Source of the DNA: Adiantum capillus-veneris
Taxonomy: Eukaryota; Streptophyta; Polypodiopsida; Polypodiales; Pteridaceae
Length of the DNA: 64,000 nucleotides
Direction: 5' to 3'
Assembly (NCBI GenBank): GCA_014529385.2
Contig: CM043944.1
Coordinates: 93,037,476 to 93,101,475 of the forward strand
Part shown: piece after piece, positions 61,812 to 64,000 of the stretch
How the letters are laid out: each line of letters begins with the position of its first letter
Numbering within the stretch: the first letter of the stretch is position 1
Notes under the pieces: model-generated
What the model saw: only the letters and a program-made list of their open reading frames with translations
Database searches by the model: none
What the model was told of the DNA's origin: nothing
Made by a program: the position numbers and the translations under genes

Positions 61812-62296
61812 ACCCTCAAGCTCTACATACATTGTGCTCTATGCATCCATCTGTGCATGCCATATGTCCTCCATGGTCCCGATGCTATAGATGACGTGAC
61901 ATTGCCTCCCTCTGAAGCAAAGTTTACGTCCTTGTAAACATCCTTAATGTTAGACTAACACCACTCTGTTGCTTCATAGGTCTAGGGCATGCACGTACGA
62001 CTAGTGTGCCTCCGAAATGGCCACCCATGCTTGCATATGCATATAGGCTGCACTGTCCAGCCACTCGCTTCAGGGCCAGCCAGCCGCCCACTGTTGTCTG
62101 GGCACCGACATATATATTTCCATATATGCTGGGTCATGGGGTATTTTCAAGGCAATTGCCCTACCTCCCCTTGGGCACCTATTTATGGGGCCAAGGGGGT
62201 ACCCACTTCCATCATCTGATACATTGTATTGAGGGTCTCTTGCTCTGATAGTCATGGGGGGTTGATCGCCCCCTCTTCCACACACTAGCGTTTTGT

Positions 62297-62297
<1 letters not shown>
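61812..62297. other. No recognisable gene
   Basis: Short overlapping frames without recognisable domains. Confidence 0.4.

Positions 62298-62367
<70 letters not shown>
62298..62367. repeat. (CT)35 microsatellite
   Basis: Pure CT run. Twenty bases later ACATGGTATCAACAACTTC (62385-) resembles an LTR end plus an initiator-Met primer site (TGGTATCA). Confidence 0.9.
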
Positions 62368-62368
<1 letters not shown>

Positions 62369-62399
62369 CACACGCGCACTCTCACATGGTATCAACAAC

Positions 62400-64000
62400 T
62401 TCAGGCTCTCCATGGGACTAATGCTTCACCATCAGCGAGAGGTTTTCCAAGGGATCAAATCAGCAGCGTTTATTTGCAGATCTGCCAGCGTTTTGCAAAA
62501 CAACGAGGCACGCGATGGAAGCAACATTTTCATTGTGGAGGACCTCTCCACCTGCGTTTATTGCTCCACCTGGCGTTTTTGCTTCTGGCTGCCAGCGCTA
62601 CCCTTTTTGGGACTTTTCATCGCCGGAAACCCCTCTGCTCCATTTGCGTTTTCAGCCAGATCTGCGTTTTTTGAATCTGCTACGTTTTTGGACAGTAAGG
62701 AAGCCTTTGCTGCTGCGTCTTTCAGTAAAGGGAGCGCTGGGCCTTGCCCTCTACAGATCTTGCCTACATCACCGCCTTGGCATCCGGTGCCTTGCCGGCC
62801 CGTATCCTCTCCATTCTTTTGTTTTGTTTTCGGAGTCAGGTAGGGCACGCCCGGTTGTTCCCCTCATACACCAAAAAAATATACAAGAAGAACGACCAGG
62901 ACTATGCACCCAGAAACCGAAGGCAGACGCTTTTGTCACTAGTTTCCTCTAGACTACGAGATGCCAAAATTATCTACACTCTTAGGGCCATGACTAATCC
63001 CTTGAGAGACCCATTTCGCCAACTTGATTTGAGCGTGATAGCGACCCAGTACCTCTGTCAGAGGCCCAGATACTGCGGACTTGCTTCGGTCTTCCCTTTG
63101 GAGTTGCCTTCTCCAGGTAACTTATCGCTCACCTCACTAAACTGCCTTTGAAACCCATCGGTTTTCCCCTAGGAAATGCCATACCCGCTTGGAAGGGCGT
63201 CGGCTCACAGGTGGCGTCTGCTGAGGTTGGTGGTGTCTCCCTTTTGCACCTCCCAACCCCTTTTAGGTGAAGTTGACCCCCCGGGGGGGAATGGCACTTG
63301 GGCACGTATCCTCTCCATTTCCACCAGATTTTGGCCATATACCACTGTTGTTTTCTCTGTTTCCAGGCCACTTGGGGTTGTGCCAAGGATTTACCATCCT
63401 CCTCATACCCTCTGCACCGCTCCGGACCATGCCGGGAGCGTACAAGCACGCTGAAAATCGCTGGACAGCAGCGTTTTCATCACATCGCAGTAGCGTTTTT
63501 GGGTGGACAACAGCCACATGGCTTGTGTTTTTTTCAGAGGATGGAGTTACCTCCTGCCGGGACACCATCCGATGGTGGTATATGCGGTCTCTCAGTGACT
63601 GCTCCAGTACTCACTATCTTCGACATTGGCTTGATCATTTACGGACGTACGATCCTTGGGAGATCCATTCAACCCAGCCATCATTCGGCAGTTGCGCACT
63701 CCAGAGGGGGTGGTGACTTGTGGTTTGCTATGGACACACCTATACACTCATCAGAGGAGTTCACACAGGATATGGCCATGCTCATGGCATATGAATTCCA
63801 CATTCCCAGAGAAGACACCACCATCTTGGGTGGACAGACAACTTGACCTCGACACGTCACATCACTTGCTTACACAGGAGCATCTACATGAACTTTCGGA
63901 GAGGATCTTGGATCTCTTCTTGGACAGGTTCATTGCTTGGCTCTACAGACACGAGTGGGCCTTCAGTGCTTTGGACTCTCTTGGAGTGTTTACCCGCGAG
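62400..64000 (+). other. GC-richer coding-like stretch, unrecognised, runs off edge
   Basis: Several long overlapping plus-strand frames lie here (62295-62843, 62515-62952, 62744-63151, 63298-63846), none with a domain I recognise. The last 170 bases read, in one open frame to the window edge, QLDLDTSHHLLTQEHLHELS and FIAWLYRHEWAFSALDSLGV, which looks like real protein. The word GCGTTTT recurs many times between 62465 and 63510. A primer-site-like sequence at 62387 suggests the 5' part of a retrotransposon, but this is a guess. Confidence 0.3.

Overview
The window looks like nuclear DNA of a land plant, probably one with a large, repeat-rich genome. The evidence is plant-type CACTA (En/Spm) transposases, Ty1/copia and Ty3/gypsy retrotransposons with plant primer-binding sites, a eukaryotic tRNA-His gene, short GT-AG introns and very many long (CT)n, (CA)n and poly-C tracts. 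I cannot assign a species. I found no convincing host protein-coding gene. The only functional-looking gene is a tRNA-His(GTG) at 56799-56870 on the minus strand.

Layout. At 1-8795 there is unannotated DNA, a decayed copia element (2784-4780), a terminal-inverted-repeat element (5493-5942) and a short LTR (7875-8019). A complete 9,175-bp CACTA element (CACTA-1) occupies 8796-17970, flanked by CAG target duplications. It holds a broken minus-strand transposase, a second TNPA-like ORF and a 173-bp tandem array in its promoter region. Its 3' tip and flank were then duplicated in tandem (17906-19051). At 19100-24575 there are retroelement scraps, a short LTR and a minus-strand LTR. A second, truncated CACTA element (CACTA-2, about 24580-28950, plus strand) contains a second copy of the inverted-repeat element.

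At 29009-37369 lies a minus-strand, gag-only LTR element. Reading from high to low coordinates it has an LTR (36515-37369), a tRNA-Asp-type primer site, a leader with repeated GATCGCGATC palindromes, a 935-codon gag frame broken only by four nonsense codons, and a downstream region with a second palindrome family. No pol is visible. At 37370-42700 there is sequence without recognisable genes apart from a free copy of part of a gypsy LTR (40615-41147).

At 42718-50870 a gypsy chromovirus-like element (43565-49448, LTRs about 1.24 kb) sits inside the gag-protease spacer of a copia element. Both have lost their integrase core by internal deletion. At 51000-64000 there is a zf-RVT-like fragment, another short LTR, the tRNA-His gene with a triplicated 3' flank, a small deleted copia element (60770-61811) and an unrecognised GC-richer coding-like stretch running off the right edge.

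How the parts relate: this is a nest of dead elements, not a set of cooperating genes. Insertion order can be read in places: gypsy into copia; inverted-repeat element into CACTA-2; CACTA-1 insertion before duplication of its own end.
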